Positions 44,808 through 53,730 of a stretch of DNA of 64,000 nt are shown in pieces. Each line of letters starts with the position of its first letter. Position 1 is the first letter of the stretch. The position numbers were made by a program, and so were the translations under genes. The notes beneath the pieces are model-generated. The model saw only the letters and a list, made by a program, of their open reading frames with translations, did not search any database and had not been told where the DNA came from. Source of the stretch: an uncultured Winogradskyella sp. (lineage in GTDB: Bacteria > Bacteroidota > Bacteroidia > Flavobacteriales > Flavobacteriaceae); the NCBI GenBank assembly GCA_913055905.1, contig CAJXLB010000003.1:62001-126000 (forward strand). The letters run 5' to 3'.

Positions 44808-44999
44808 ATGGGACTATTTTGGGATTTAATCCAACAAAGCCAACTCGACGAACAACAAGGAAAGGCGGAATCACTTGAAGAGCGGGTAAAACTGCTCGAA
44901 GCTGAACTGGACAAAACCAAAGCGCTTTTGTTACAGACATTAAAAGTTTTGGAGCAACGCTCGGGCAAAGACATTAATAACGATGGTGTTATAGGTTAG
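44808..44999 (+). CDS. Small coiled-coil protein with C-terminal EF-hand-like loop
   Basis: A 63-residue protein of no recognised family. Most of it is a charged helix (GKAESLEERVKLLEAELDKTKALL) likely to form a coiled coil. The C-terminus GKDINNDGVIG resembles a calcium-binding D-x-N-x-D-G-x-I loop, as in dockerins and EF-hands. No signal peptide is visible. It precedes the PycTM-like gene by 90 bp on the same strand. Confidence 0.7.
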   Translation: MGLFWDLIQQSQLDEQQGKAESLEERVKLLEAELDKTKALLLQTLKVLEQRSGKDINNDGVIG

Positions 45000-45089
45000 C
45001 AAGTATTCGTATCATCTAAGTTGAATTCACTTGAGTTTTTTGAAACTAAAGAAACCTGTTGTACTTTACAAACATAAATACATGTAGCC

Positions 45090-45647
45090 ATGGAGGCCAA
45101 TCAAAAAATCAACCTAAAAACCAACTTAACCAACCATACCGAAGATTTAATTGACCACTATTGGTACACGATAAGCTATTTATCGGCATTGATAAAAGCT
45201 TCAGAATTAAAGGCAGGACTTATTCTATCATTTTACGGTATAGTACTCAACTTCGTTTACCAAGGTGCCCAGACCATAGGCCGTGAAGTCATAGAAGACA
45301 GAATCCTTTTAAGTTTTGTTATCATCTGGATGCTAATCACCGGACTTTCCATTTTCTTCTGCATTCGATGTTTTATTCCCAAAATAGAAGGCAATTACAG
45401 TAAAAACATGTTCTTCTTCAAAGATATTATCAGTCATTTTGGACCGATAAAAGAATTCTCTAAATCCTTTTTTAAAATGAGCATTAACGAGGACGAGCTA
45501 TTCCTACAGTTAGGAGAACAGGTATTTATCGTCTCAAAAATTGCCGACTGGAAGTTTAAAAATGTAAAGCGTGCCATAAACTTTTTAGCTATTGGCTTAG
45601 TGGTTTTTGCCTTGGGCGGACTTTATGTGTTCTTTCTTTTTGTCTAA
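45090..45647 (+). CDS. PycTM-like membrane protein (Pycsar effector family), without adjacent cyclase
   Basis: A 185-residue membrane protein. Two N-terminal helices (about 45-62 and 75-97, LILSFYGIVLNFVYQG, SFVIIWMLITGLSIFF) and one C-terminal helix (FLAIGLVVFALGGLYVFF) enclose a cytoplasmic part. The pattern ASELKAGLILSFYG, then CFIPK..., FFFKDI, and a final QVFIVSKIADWKFKNVKRAI matches the PycTM/DUF5706 effectors of Pycsar anti-phage systems, which disrupt the membrane when a cyclic nucleotide is made. No nucleotide cyclase gene is next to it, so it is an orphan, or it has a housekeeping role. Family assignment is by eye. Confidence 0.75.
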   Translation: MEANQKINLKTNLTNHTEDLIDHYWYTISYLSALIKASELKAGLILSFYGIVLNFVYQGAQTIGREVIEDRILLSFVIIWMLITGLSIFFCIRCFIPKIEGNYSKNMFFFKDIISHFGPIKEFSKSFFKMSINEDELFLQLGEQVFIVSKIADWKFKNVKRAINFLAIGLVVFALGGLYVFFLFV

Positions 45648-45811
45648 AATTCCCATTTGATAGCTTTAAATTGCTATTCTTAGTCTCAAATAGCATATAA
45701 AAATAAGTACAGGATCCAATTTTTACCCAAACTTACCTATCTTTAAAGTATCCTAGACCCTACCCTACTGACCCTTATTGGTAAAAGCTACTAACCAAAA
45801 CCATATTACAT

Positions 45812-46147
45812 ATGCTGTCTCAACCTAACCAATGGGATAAATCAGATTTACAACTCTACATTTTATTGCTGTGCGCCAACGCCGATAATAAGGAAACCGA
45901 GAAAGAACTTAATATTATTAAATCTAAGGTCAACGGTGCAAAATTTAATTCGATTTACAGCGAATTTAAACGAGATAAGCCTGAAAATCGCCTTGGAAAA
46001 ATTGAAAAATCCATAAATGCCCACCACTTTACAACCATGGAGCTCAGTGCCTTTAGAACCGAAATCCATGAGATTTTTATGTCGGATGGCCACCTGAGCC
46101 TTTATGAAGGACGCTTGGATAAAATTTTAGACAACATCCTCTATTAA
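45812..46147 (+). CDS. Small TerB-like protein of unknown function
   Basis: A 111-residue helical protein. It has two acidic segments, CANADNKETEKEL and MSDGHLSLYEGRL, in positions that resemble the two metal-binding loops of TerB-type domains (A-D-G-x-x-x-x-E-x). Assignment to that family is tentative. No signal peptide. It lies 164 bp after the PycTM-like gene and 58 bp before the DUF6090 gene. Confidence 0.72.
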   Translation: MLSQPNQWDKSDLQLYILLLCANADNKETEKELNIIKSKVNGAKFNSIYSEFKRDKPENRLGKIEKSINAHHFTTMELSAFRTEIHEIFMSDGHLSLYEGRLDKILDNILY

Positions 46148-46205
46148 GAATAACGATTGTTTTTTTAAAATGCTGTGCAATCGTTAAATTCCAATTCTTT
46201 TTTCC

Positions 46206-46952
46206 ATGTTTAAAATCTTTAGGCAAATACGTTATAAGCTAATGAGTGAAAATAAAATATCGCGCTACCTAAAGTATGCGGTTGGTGAAATTATCCTTGT
46301 AGTTATTGGAATCTTGATTGCACTCCAAATCAATAACTGGAATGAAGCCAGAAAGGACATAAACCTTAAAAACAACTACTTAAATCAGCTTCTAAATGAC
46401 TTGGAAAATGACACACGCGCAATTAACTTTCAAATTAATCGCATTACACGAAATATGGCCGACTATGAGAATTACCTAGAGGAATTAGAAGCTCCAAACC
46501 TTCCCATTGACAGCATACTAAATCATTTGAAAAAGATCAACTTCACCTTTCAATCTGCCAATTTTAATATGCAGACCTTTAATGTATTAGAAAGTACGGG
46601 CGATTTAAGATTGTTTGATGAGACGCTTAGAAATAATTTGATGGCCCTAAATACGGCCCAATTATCCTTTAAGGAAACACAAAATACCAACTTTGGACTT
46701 TACGGAGATATTTCAAAGGATATCTATCTGATTTTCAAAAATGATTATTTAAAGGAAATGACAACCCAAAAACTACTGTACCAAAATTTAGAATCAAATC
46801 ATCAGCTTCCTAATGAGATTATAAAATTAAATCATGCACTAAGATTTAAAAATTTTAGCCAACGCAATATGATAATGCTCCTAAATAATATTCTTAATCA
46901 AACAGAAGAGTTAATAGCACTTATTAAAGAGACCCCAGGGCTAAATCATTAG
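46206..46952 (+). CDS. DUF6090-family membrane protein
   Basis: A 248-residue protein with the family's N-terminus: MSENKISRYLKYAVGEIILVVIGILIALQINNWNEARK, here quoted in part as YLKYAVGEIILVVIGILI. It has one transmembrane helix at about residues 26-47, then a ~200-residue helical, probably periplasmic part. The family is very common in marine Flavobacteriia and its function is unknown. The first ATG (46206) or the ATG at residue 13 (SENK) could start it. Confidence 0.85.
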   Translation: MFKIFRQIRYKLMSENKISRYLKYAVGEIILVVIGILIALQINNWNEARKDINLKNNYLNQLLNDLENDTRAINFQINRITRNMADYENYLEELEAPNLPIDSILNHLKKINFTFQSANFNMQTFNVLESTGDLRLFDETLRNNLMALNTAQLSFKETQNTNFGLYGDISKDIYLIFKNDYLKEMTTQKLLYQNLESNHQLPNEIIKLNHALRFKNFSQRNMIMLLNNILNQTEELIALIKETPGLNH

Positions 46953-46967
46953 GTTATGTTAGGTAAA

Positions 46968-48320
46968 CTATAATTTGAATGATTTGCTTGCAATCAAAAT
47001 CAAGTCCTCTTGAGGTTCAATTAAATATTCAGCGCCATCTTCGTTTACAACAGCCATCTCTTCAACAGATATCGTTTTAGTGCCTCCATTTGGTAATGTC
47101 CATGCATGAAAACCATCAAAAGCAAAGGTCATTCCAGCTTTTAATTCTTTTTGCGAGGCTGGCCTTACATGAGAGGCTTGAGAGCCGCCTAGATTAGGAC
47201 CCACATCATGCGCCACATAACCTACTGGGTGCCCTGTACTCCACATCACATAATCCGAGCCTGCCTCTTCCATGAGTACACGTTGCGCTCTATCAACATC
47301 AACACCTTTTACGCCAGGCTTCATGGCTGCCAAAGCGGCACGATTTCCTGCCTTGCCACTTTCCCAATAATGCAAGATATCTTTTGGCGCTTCCGTTTCA
47401 CCTTCTTTTAAGACATAGGCAAAGCGTTGGATATCGCTGCACCAGCGGTCAAAAACTTTAATTCCAAAATCAATCTGAATCACATCACCAGGCATAATCA
47501 CTTTGTTGGTAGCGTGAGAGTGGCCTCGATCAGGTCCAGAATTGACGTTAGGGTTTTGGTCTGGTGCCCAGGCATCCGTAACACCGTATTCTGCCATTTT
47601 CTTCTTCAAGAATTTAGCAATATCTGCATCTGTAGATTTTCCTGGCACTACTTGCTTATAGGCTTCAATTTGCCAATCGGCCGTTAACTGTGCCGCTTTT
47701 CGTAATATCGCAACTTCTTCTGGTAATTTTATAGACAACCATTCATAAACCAATTCGGTAGAAGGGACTAACCTTTCGGAAAATTCACCAAGCTTAGCTT
47801 CCAGGTCTTGCCGTTGGGTATAACTCAAACCATCTGCCATGGAATTACTAGTAGAAGAGTTTACAGCAATGGTTTCAAAATCCTGTTCCTTAATAAACTC
47901 TGCTGCCATACCCACGGCAGACGTACCGCGTTCTACAGAGACCACCTTATCATGGATATCCAAATCGTCTAAAGCCGCACTCTCTCCCGAAGGCGAAAAT
48001 ACCAAGGAGTGGAAACCAACGCCATCATTATAAAATAAAAATACCGCGGTACCACCAGCGTTTTCGCCTCCAATATGGTCTGCAATAGGGTCGTTGTTAT
48101 TTTCACGGCAAATCACCAGCCAGCAATCCACTCCAGCGGCTCGCAATGCCTTAGGCAGCAATTTATTGATACGCTTTTTTCTAATCTCCGGCCAAGGGTT
48201 TTCGCCCCAAAAGGCTTCAGCATTAAAGGCAGTTTTGGGAGTGATGTCCTTTTCTTTTTGTTGACAACCATTTAAGGCAACTATTATAGTTAGTAGTAGT
48301 GCAATTTTTGTAACTTTCAT
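46968..48320 (-). CDS. M24-family metallopeptidase lipoprotein (Xaa-Pro aminopeptidase-like)
   Basis: A 450-residue lipoprotein (signal MKVTKIALLLTIIVALNGC). The creatinase/prolidase fold is recognisable. Metal ligands appear as QIDFGIKV (Asp), CSDIQR (Asp), GHPVGYVAHD (His) and ISVEEMAV (Glu). The glutamate of the canonical E-P-G motif is replaced by aspartate in FAFDGFHAW. The enzyme would remove residues before proline outside the cytoplasm. It is convergent with the DUF6090 gene (15-bp gap) and divergent from the CBM9 gene. Confidence 0.88.
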   Translation of the reverse strand: MKVTKIALLLTIIVALNGCQQKEKDITPKTAFNAEAFWGENPWPEIRKKRINKLLPKALRAAGVDCWLVICRENNNDPIADHIGGENAGGTAVFLFYNDGVGFHSLVFSPSGESAALDDLDIHDKVVSVERGTSAVGMAAEFIKEQDFETIAVNSSTSNSMADGLSYTQRQDLEAKLGEFSERLVPSTELVYEWLSIKLPEEVAILRKAAQLTADWQIEAYKQVVPGKSTDADIAKFLKKKMAEYGVTDAWAPDQNPNVNSGPDRGHSHATNKVIMPGDVIQIDFGIKVFDRWCSDIQRFAYVLKEGETEAPKDILHYWESGKAGNRAALAAMKPGVKGVDVDRAQRVLMEEAGSDYVMWSTGHPVGYVAHDVGPNLGGSQASHVRPASQKELKAGMTFAFDGFHAWTLPNGGTKTISVEEMAVVNEDGAEYLIEPQEDLILIASKSFKL

Positions 48321-48388
48321 TGACTTTAAAATTGAATCTTATGGTAAGATAGTCATAAGCCTACCAATTCCGCAAGTCTATTAACACT

Positions 48389-49525
48389 ATGAAAACATTA
48401 CTACGGCTATTTTTATTTTTTCCGTTATTGGCATCGGGACAAGACACACTGCAACCAAAGCTAGAAAATATAGCCTGGATTTCTGGGACATGGCATGGTG
48501 AAGCCTTTGGCGGCCAAGTCGAGGAAATCTGGAGCAACCCGTCTGGAGACTCCATGATGGCCACGTTCAAACTTACTGTGGATGGAAAAGTTCAATTCTA
48601 TGAGATTGAAATCATTAGGGAAATTGAAAACAATTTAATCTTACAACTCAAGCATTTCAATAATGATCTTAAAGGGTGGGAAACCAAGGACGAAACCGTT
48701 GATTTTCCATTAAAATATATCACCAAAACCAAAGCGGTTTTTGAGGGCATGACGTTTGAAAAAATTTCTGACCGTCAAATGAATGTCTATGTCGATATTG
48801 AAACTGAAGATGGGAAAGTGGAAACGATGGCGTTTAACTATTTTAGAAACACAAAACCCTTTAAAATACCAACTGAAATTGCTAAAACCACAACCAAAAT
48901 AACTATTGATGGTAAAGCGAATGAACCAATATGGCAGAACGTTGATTGGCTGCCCATAGATCAATTGTGGCTAGGCGAGCCTTTTTCAGAAGATGATTTC
49001 TCTGGAAGATATAAATTAACATGGGCTGAGGATGCCCTATACCTTTTAGCGGAAATTACCGATGATGTTTTATTGGACAAGGAAAGCGACCATTTAAAAT
49101 CGTGGTGGGATGACGATTGCCTTGAAATCTTCATAGATGAAAATAACAGTGGCGGTGACCACCAGTACAATCACAATGCGTTTGCCTACCATGTGGCGCT
49201 TGATGGCAATGTTGTGGATATGGCCACGGATAAAACTGGTAAATTATACAATAGCCATGTAACGTCTAAGCGCATAACCACAGGTAATGTGAGTCTTTGG
49301 GAAGTAAAAATCTTGTTATATGACGATTCCTATTCAGATGAATCTGGAGGAAAACCGGTAAAACTAGTACCTCACAAAAAAATAGGTTTTGCCCTAGCCT
49401 ACTGCGATAATGATAGCAGTGCGCATCGAGAAAACTTCATAGGTTCTTCCCAAAATGAAGGATTTAAACAAGATTTAGGGTGGAAAAATGCTGATGTTTT
49501 TGACACGATTATTCTAAAGGATTGA
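48389..49525 (+). CDS. DUF6265 and CBM9-like carbohydrate-binding domain protein
   Basis: A 378-residue exported protein with a signal peptide ending near LLASGQD. Residues ~25-165 match the DUF6265 domain (ISGTWHGEAFGGQVEEIW, SGDSMMATFKL). Residues ~175-378 are a CBM9-like/DOMON-type sugar-binding domain (ITIDGKANEPIWQNV, YKLTWAEDALYLLAEITDD, WWDDDCLEIFIDENN). It may bind a polysaccharide in the envelope. No catalytic site is apparent. It is convergent with the GH15 gene. Confidence 0.85.
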   Translation: MKTLLRLFLFFPLLASGQDTLQPKLENIAWISGTWHGEAFGGQVEEIWSNPSGDSMMATFKLTVDGKVQFYEIEIIREIENNLILQLKHFNNDLKGWETKDETVDFPLKYITKTKAVFEGMTFEKISDRQMNVYVDIETEDGKVETMAFNYFRNTKPFKIPTEIAKTTTKITIDGKANEPIWQNVDWLPIDQLWLGEPFSEDDFSGRYKLTWAEDALYLLAEITDDVLLDKESDHLKSWWDDDCLEIFIDENNSGGDHQYNHNAFAYHVALDGNVVDMATDKTGKLYNSHVTSKRITTGNVSLWEVKILLYDDSYSDESGGKPVKLVPHKKIGFALAYCDNDSSAHRENFIGSSQNEGFKQDLGWKNADVFDTIILKD

Positions 49526-49527
49526 CA

Positions 49528-51345
49528 TTATCTGATCACACTTTTCAATTTCTCCTTCTTAACTCCAGAAGAAAAGTTAATTGCCGTTTCTATCAATGCT
49601 AAATGCGAATAAGCCTGAGGGAAATTCCCGAGTAAACGCTTGGATTTAAAATCGATATCCTCACTAAATAGCCCAAGGTGATTGCTGTAGCTCAACAACT
49701 CTTCAAACATTTTTTTGGCGCGTTCCTCCTCTCCTATTTTGTACAAACTATTTATAAACCAGAAGGTACAGATTGTAAACGATGACGATGGCAGACCAAA
49801 GTCATCCTTATTTTTGTAGCGATATAGCAATCCTTCATAGCACAGCTCACGCTCAATAGCCTTTACGGTACTTATATATTTTGGGTGCTTGGCATCTATA
49901 AAACCATAGGACTCCATCAATAAAACCGATGCGTCCAAATCCTCTGACCCATAAGCTTGCGTAAAGGCTTGTACCTCTTCGTTCCAAGCATTCTCCATGA
50001 TATCTTCCCTAATGTTCTCTTCTAGCAATTGCCAGCGTGCAATTTTAGATGTTTTATTTAAAAGTCCAGCTACTTTTAGGGCCTTATCCACAGCTGTCCA
50101 ACACAAAACCTTAGAAAAGGTAAAATGTTTGTCCTCATTTCTAAATTCCCAAATCCCTTTATCGGGTTCGGTCCAGTGCCTATTTACTACCCATACGATT
50201 CCTTTGGTAATGGTCCATAATTCCTCCCTATGATCAACGTCACTTCTAAAATTGAGAAGAAGCTGGTAAATCACATCCATTAAAATACCGTAGATATCAT
50301 TTTGCCTTTGTTTATAAGCTGCATTACCTATGCGCACGGGCTTTGAATTTTGATACCCTGAAAGATGGTCTAGAGTATACTCGGTAAGTCGTTTTTCCCT
50401 ATCTATACCATACATAATTTGGAGTTTCTCATCCTTATCGGGAATAAGGTCAATGATAAAATTGAGGTAGCGCTTACTGATATTCTTATGGCCTAATTGA
50501 TTCATGACCTTTATAACCATGGACGCATCTCTTATCCAACAGAAACGATAATCCCAATTTCTAACTTCACCAATAGTTTCTGGCAAGCTCGTTGTCGCAG
50601 CCGCCAATACCGCTCCCGTTTTATCATAGCTAAGAAGTTTTAGAGTAATAGCACTGCGGGAAATGATGTCATTATAATATTCAAATTCAGACGTGCGCTC
50701 CATCCAATTTAGCCAATACACCTTGGTACGCTCATATTCTAATTGAACTTCCTTAACATCGGGTTTTACCAATTTCTCATTATAACTAAACCATAAAAAA
50801 TAATCTCTGTCCAGATGAATTTCGGTTCCTTTGACTACAGCATCATAGTTGAAATCGGTATATAAAAAAAGTGTATCATATACTTCTTCATCATTTATGC
50901 TTACAATGAAGTCGTGCTTAATGTAAGTGGTCGTCTTCCCTATACCGTATTCCAATCTAGGATCGTATTTAATTTTAAAACTTGGTTTTCCAGAGGTTAA
51001 CCTTATCAAACGTAAAACCTCAGGAGGCTTATGGTATTTATTTTGTGCCTTGTAGTAGCGTGGCATAAAATCGTGCACCTCAAAAGAATCAAGACCATTA
51101 CTAAATCGTGTGACCAAAATAGCGGTATCAGGGAGGTATTTTTGGGTGATATTGTAACTTTCATCAACTTCGAATCCAAAATAGCCACCTTCTTTTTCGT
51201 CTAAAATACGTGCAAAAACTGAAGGCGAATCAAACTTGGGCAAGCAACACCAATCTATAGAACCGCCTTTAGAAACAAGTGCGGCACTCTGGCAATTTCC
51301 TATGATACCGTAGTGTAAATTATTCATTAATTCTTCTTTATTCAT
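49528..51345 (-). CDS. Glycoside hydrolase family 15 protein (trehalase/glucoamylase type)
   Basis: A 605-residue cytoplasmic GH15 enzyme. Hallmarks are the N-terminal GIIGNCQSAALVSKGGSIDW, the signature RNWDYRFCWIRDAS and the C-terminal LLGNFPQAYSHLALIETA. The family contains glucoamylases and bacterial trehalases. ATG 51345 is used; a TTG 4 codons upstream is less likely. It is divergent from the otsA-otsB fusion, with only 56 bp between them, which makes trehalose the most likely substrate; that is inference from context. Confidence 0.92.
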   Translation of the reverse strand: MNKEELMNNLHYGIIGNCQSAALVSKGGSIDWCCLPKFDSPSVFARILDEKEGGYFGFEVDESYNITQKYLPDTAILVTRFSNGLDSFEVHDFMPRYYKAQNKYHKPPEVLRLIRLTSGKPSFKIKYDPRLEYGIGKTTTYIKHDFIVSINDEEVYDTLFLYTDFNYDAVVKGTEIHLDRDYFLWFSYNEKLVKPDVKEVQLEYERTKVYWLNWMERTSEFEYYNDIISRSAITLKLLSYDKTGAVLAAATTSLPETIGEVRNWDYRFCWIRDASMVIKVMNQLGHKNISKRYLNFIIDLIPDKDEKLQIMYGIDREKRLTEYTLDHLSGYQNSKPVRIGNAAYKQRQNDIYGILMDVIYQLLLNFRSDVDHREELWTITKGIVWVVNRHWTEPDKGIWEFRNEDKHFTFSKVLCWTAVDKALKVAGLLNKTSKIARWQLLEENIREDIMENAWNEEVQAFTQAYGSEDLDASVLLMESYGFIDAKHPKYISTVKAIERELCYEGLLYRYKNKDDFGLPSSSFTICTFWFINSLYKIGEEERAKKMFEELLSYSNHLGLFSEDIDFKSKRLLGNFPQAYSHLALIETAINFSSGVKKEKLKSVIR

Positions 51346-51401
51346 AAGGGAAAGCAATCATTTTTGCTTAAATTAACGAAATAAGAATAGCATTACAAAA
51401 T

Positions 51402-53606
51402 ATGAGCAACCCTAAAACGATTATTGTTTCAAATAGACTACCATTACAAATTTCAATTGAAGATGACAAACTAGAGGTATCACCCAGTGTAGGAGGCTTG
51501 GCAACAGGCATGAAATCAGTACATTCTGAAGGCAACGGTGTTTGGGTAGGTTGGACAGGCATTACCGACGAAGAGCTTAACCCCAAATTAAGAGACAAGG
51601 TAGAAAAACGGATTGCTGAAGAACAATGCGTCGCCGTAAATCTTACCGAAAATGATATCGAAGAATACTATCTAGGATTCAGCAATAAAACGCTTTGGCC
51701 CTTATTTCATTATTTTATGGAGTATACGGTTTTTGAGACCAAGGAATGGGAAACTTACGTTCAGGTTAACCAGAAATTTGCTGATGCTGTTATAGAGCAG
51801 ATAAATGAAGGCGATACCGTTTGGGTTCATGATTATCAATTACTTTTGGTCCCACAAATGATAAAGGCCAAAAAGCCCAATATTACTATTGGCTTTTTTC
51901 TTCATATCCCATTTCCATCGTATGAAATCTTTAGGACATTCCCTTGGCGGAGTGAGGTTTTGGAAGGTATGCTAGGTGCAGACCTTATTGGTTTTCATAC
52001 CTACGATTACGAACGTCATTTCCTGAGTTCTATTAAACGTATTCTCCGATTGGATGTTAATTTCAATGAAATCAGTTATCACAATAGAGTCATTAAAGTT
52101 GATTCCTTCCCTATGGGTATTGACTATCAAAAGTTTTGGGAGGCCGCTTTAAAGCATAACAATGAAACAGAAGAAAAATCCGATTTACAGAAACGTTTAG
52201 ATGAACACATCGACCCTAAACAAAACAAAAAATTAATTCTTTCCATAGACCGGATGGATTATACCAAAGGCATACCCAACCGCATTAAGGCCTTTGAATA
52301 TTTTTTGAACACCTACCCAGAGTATAAAGAAAAAGTTCGGCTGGTAATGTTGGCCGTGCCTTCAAGGTCCAATGTACCTCAGTACATAAAGTTAAAACGT
52401 GAGACTGACGAACTCGTTGGACGTATCAATGGGCAATTTGCCACGGTGAGCTGGACACCTATTTGGTATTTTTATAGGTCTTTACCTTTTGACAATCTTA
52501 TAGATTTATACACATCGGCAGACGTAGCGCTCATAACACCTGTAAGGGATGGTATGAATCTGGTTGCCAAGGAATACGTAGCCACGAGAACCAATACCGA
52601 TGGCGTGCTTATTCTCAGCGAGATGGCTGGTGCAGCTAAAGAAATGAATGAAGCCTTGCTCATTAACCCAAATAGTTATGACGATTTTGCCGATACGCTG
52701 AAACGTGCCCTACAAATGCCTTTGGCCGAACAGAAAACACGAATGAAATTTTTACAGAAACGCCTAAAGCGATATGACGTAGAAAAGTGGGCCAAGGAAT
52801 TTCTTAATGCGCTAAATGCCACTAAAGAATTACAAGAGGTCATTGTAGCGAAGGAATTGACCGAAGCAGATGCCTCAAAAATTAAATCTGATTACGAGAA
52901 AGCTCAAAAAAGATTGGTTCTCCTTGACTACGACGGTACACTAACTACCTTTACAGACAACCCACAAGACGCCAAACCTGATAATGAACTCTTTCAATTA
53001 CTAGACACGTTGGAAGTTGATAGTAAAAATAATCTGGTATTAATAAGTGGGCGCGATAAAGAAACGTTTAAAAAGTGGTTTAAAAATAAACCGTACAACT
53101 TAGTCACAGACCATGGTGTTTGGCTTAGACATAACAATGAATGGGTAGAGTTAGAACGACTCAAAACCGATTGGATGACTCGTTTGTTACCTATCTTAGA
53201 AACCTTTGTAGACCGTACTCCAGGAACCTTTATTGAACGAAAAAATTACTCCTTAGCATGGCACTACAGAACTGCAGACCCTGAGCTGGCACAAATTAGA
53301 ACCACAGAACTTAAAACTGTAGTTACGAGCATGATTGCAAATAATGACCTCTCTCTATTGGAAGGAAATAAGGTCATGGAGATTAAGAGCAGTAATGTTA
53401 ATAAAGGCCGTGCCACAAATAAGCTCCTAATGGAAGCCGATTACGATTTTGTTATGATTTTTGGTGACGATTGGACCGATGAATATATGTTTGAGGAAGC
53501 ACCAAGCGATGCTTATACCGTTAAAGTGGGCTATAAAAAAACAAAAGCTAGATATCAAATAAAATCTCCTATTCAAGTAAGAGCGTTCCTAAAAGAATTA
53601 GATTAG
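51402..53606 (+). CDS. Bifunctional trehalose-6-phosphate synthase / phosphatase
   Basis: A 734-residue fusion. Residues 1-~475 are the GT20 synthase (SNRLPLQISIED, VWVHDYQLLLVPQMI, GFFLHIPFPSYEIFRTFPWR, LSIDRMDYTKGIPNRI). Residues ~500-734 are the HAD phosphatase with the nucleophile D509 and general acid D511 in LLDYDGTLTTF and the late FGDDWTDEYMF. It makes trehalose from UDP-glucose and glucose-6-phosphate for osmotic or stress protection. It shares a short divergent promoter region with GH15. Confidence 0.96.
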   Translation: MSNPKTIIVSNRLPLQISIEDDKLEVSPSVGGLATGMKSVHSEGNGVWVGWTGITDEELNPKLRDKVEKRIAEEQCVAVNLTENDIEEYYLGFSNKTLWPLFHYFMEYTVFETKEWETYVQVNQKFADAVIEQINEGDTVWVHDYQLLLVPQMIKAKKPNITIGFFLHIPFPSYEIFRTFPWRSEVLEGMLGADLIGFHTYDYERHFLSSIKRILRLDVNFNEISYHNRVIKVDSFPMGIDYQKFWEAALKHNNETEEKSDLQKRLDEHIDPKQNKKLILSIDRMDYTKGIPNRIKAFEYFLNTYPEYKEKVRLVMLAVPSRSNVPQYIKLKRETDELVGRINGQFATVSWTPIWYFYRSLPFDNLIDLYTSADVALITPVRDGMNLVAKEYVATRTNTDGVLILSEMAGAAKEMNEALLINPNSYDDFADTLKRALQMPLAEQKTRMKFLQKRLKRYDVEKWAKEFLNALNATKELQEVIVAKELTEADASKIKSDYEKAQKRLVLLDYDGTLTTFTDNPQDAKPDNELFQLLDTLEVDSKNNLVLISGRDKETFKKWFKNKPYNLVTDHGVWLRHNNEWVELERLKTDWMTRLLPILETFVDRTPGTFIERKNYSLAWHYRTADPELAQIRTTELKTVVTSMIANNDLSLLEGNKVMEIKSSNVNKGRATNKLLMEADYDFVMIFGDDWTDEYMFEEAPSDAYTVKVGYKKTKARYQIKSPIQVRAFLKELD

Positions 53607-53675
53607 AGATAAACTCGGCGAATAGCGTGAAATAGATATAGCGTTGGTCTTTATTAAGGTGTTAACAGTTCTTTA

Positions 53676-53692
53676 TACAAATACAATTTGTA
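53676..53692 (+). promoter_or_regulatory. Perfect palindrome upstream of the M28 peptidase gene
   Basis: TACAAAT-ACA-ATTTGTA has perfect 7-bp arms and a 3-bp spacer. A possible -7 box TAATTTTA (53699-53706, 7 of 8) follows, 25 bp before the ATG at 53731. It could be an operator for the peptidase operon. Confidence 0.45.
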
Positions 53693-53730
53693 AAAGTTTA
53701 ATTTTACCTACAACTAACAATATTCTCTTT

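Noticed and set aside
53644-53730. N-terminal extension of the M28 peptidase from a TTG
   Set aside because: The extension would contain a palindrome and a likely -7 box and would bury the signal peptide. ATG 53731 is better.
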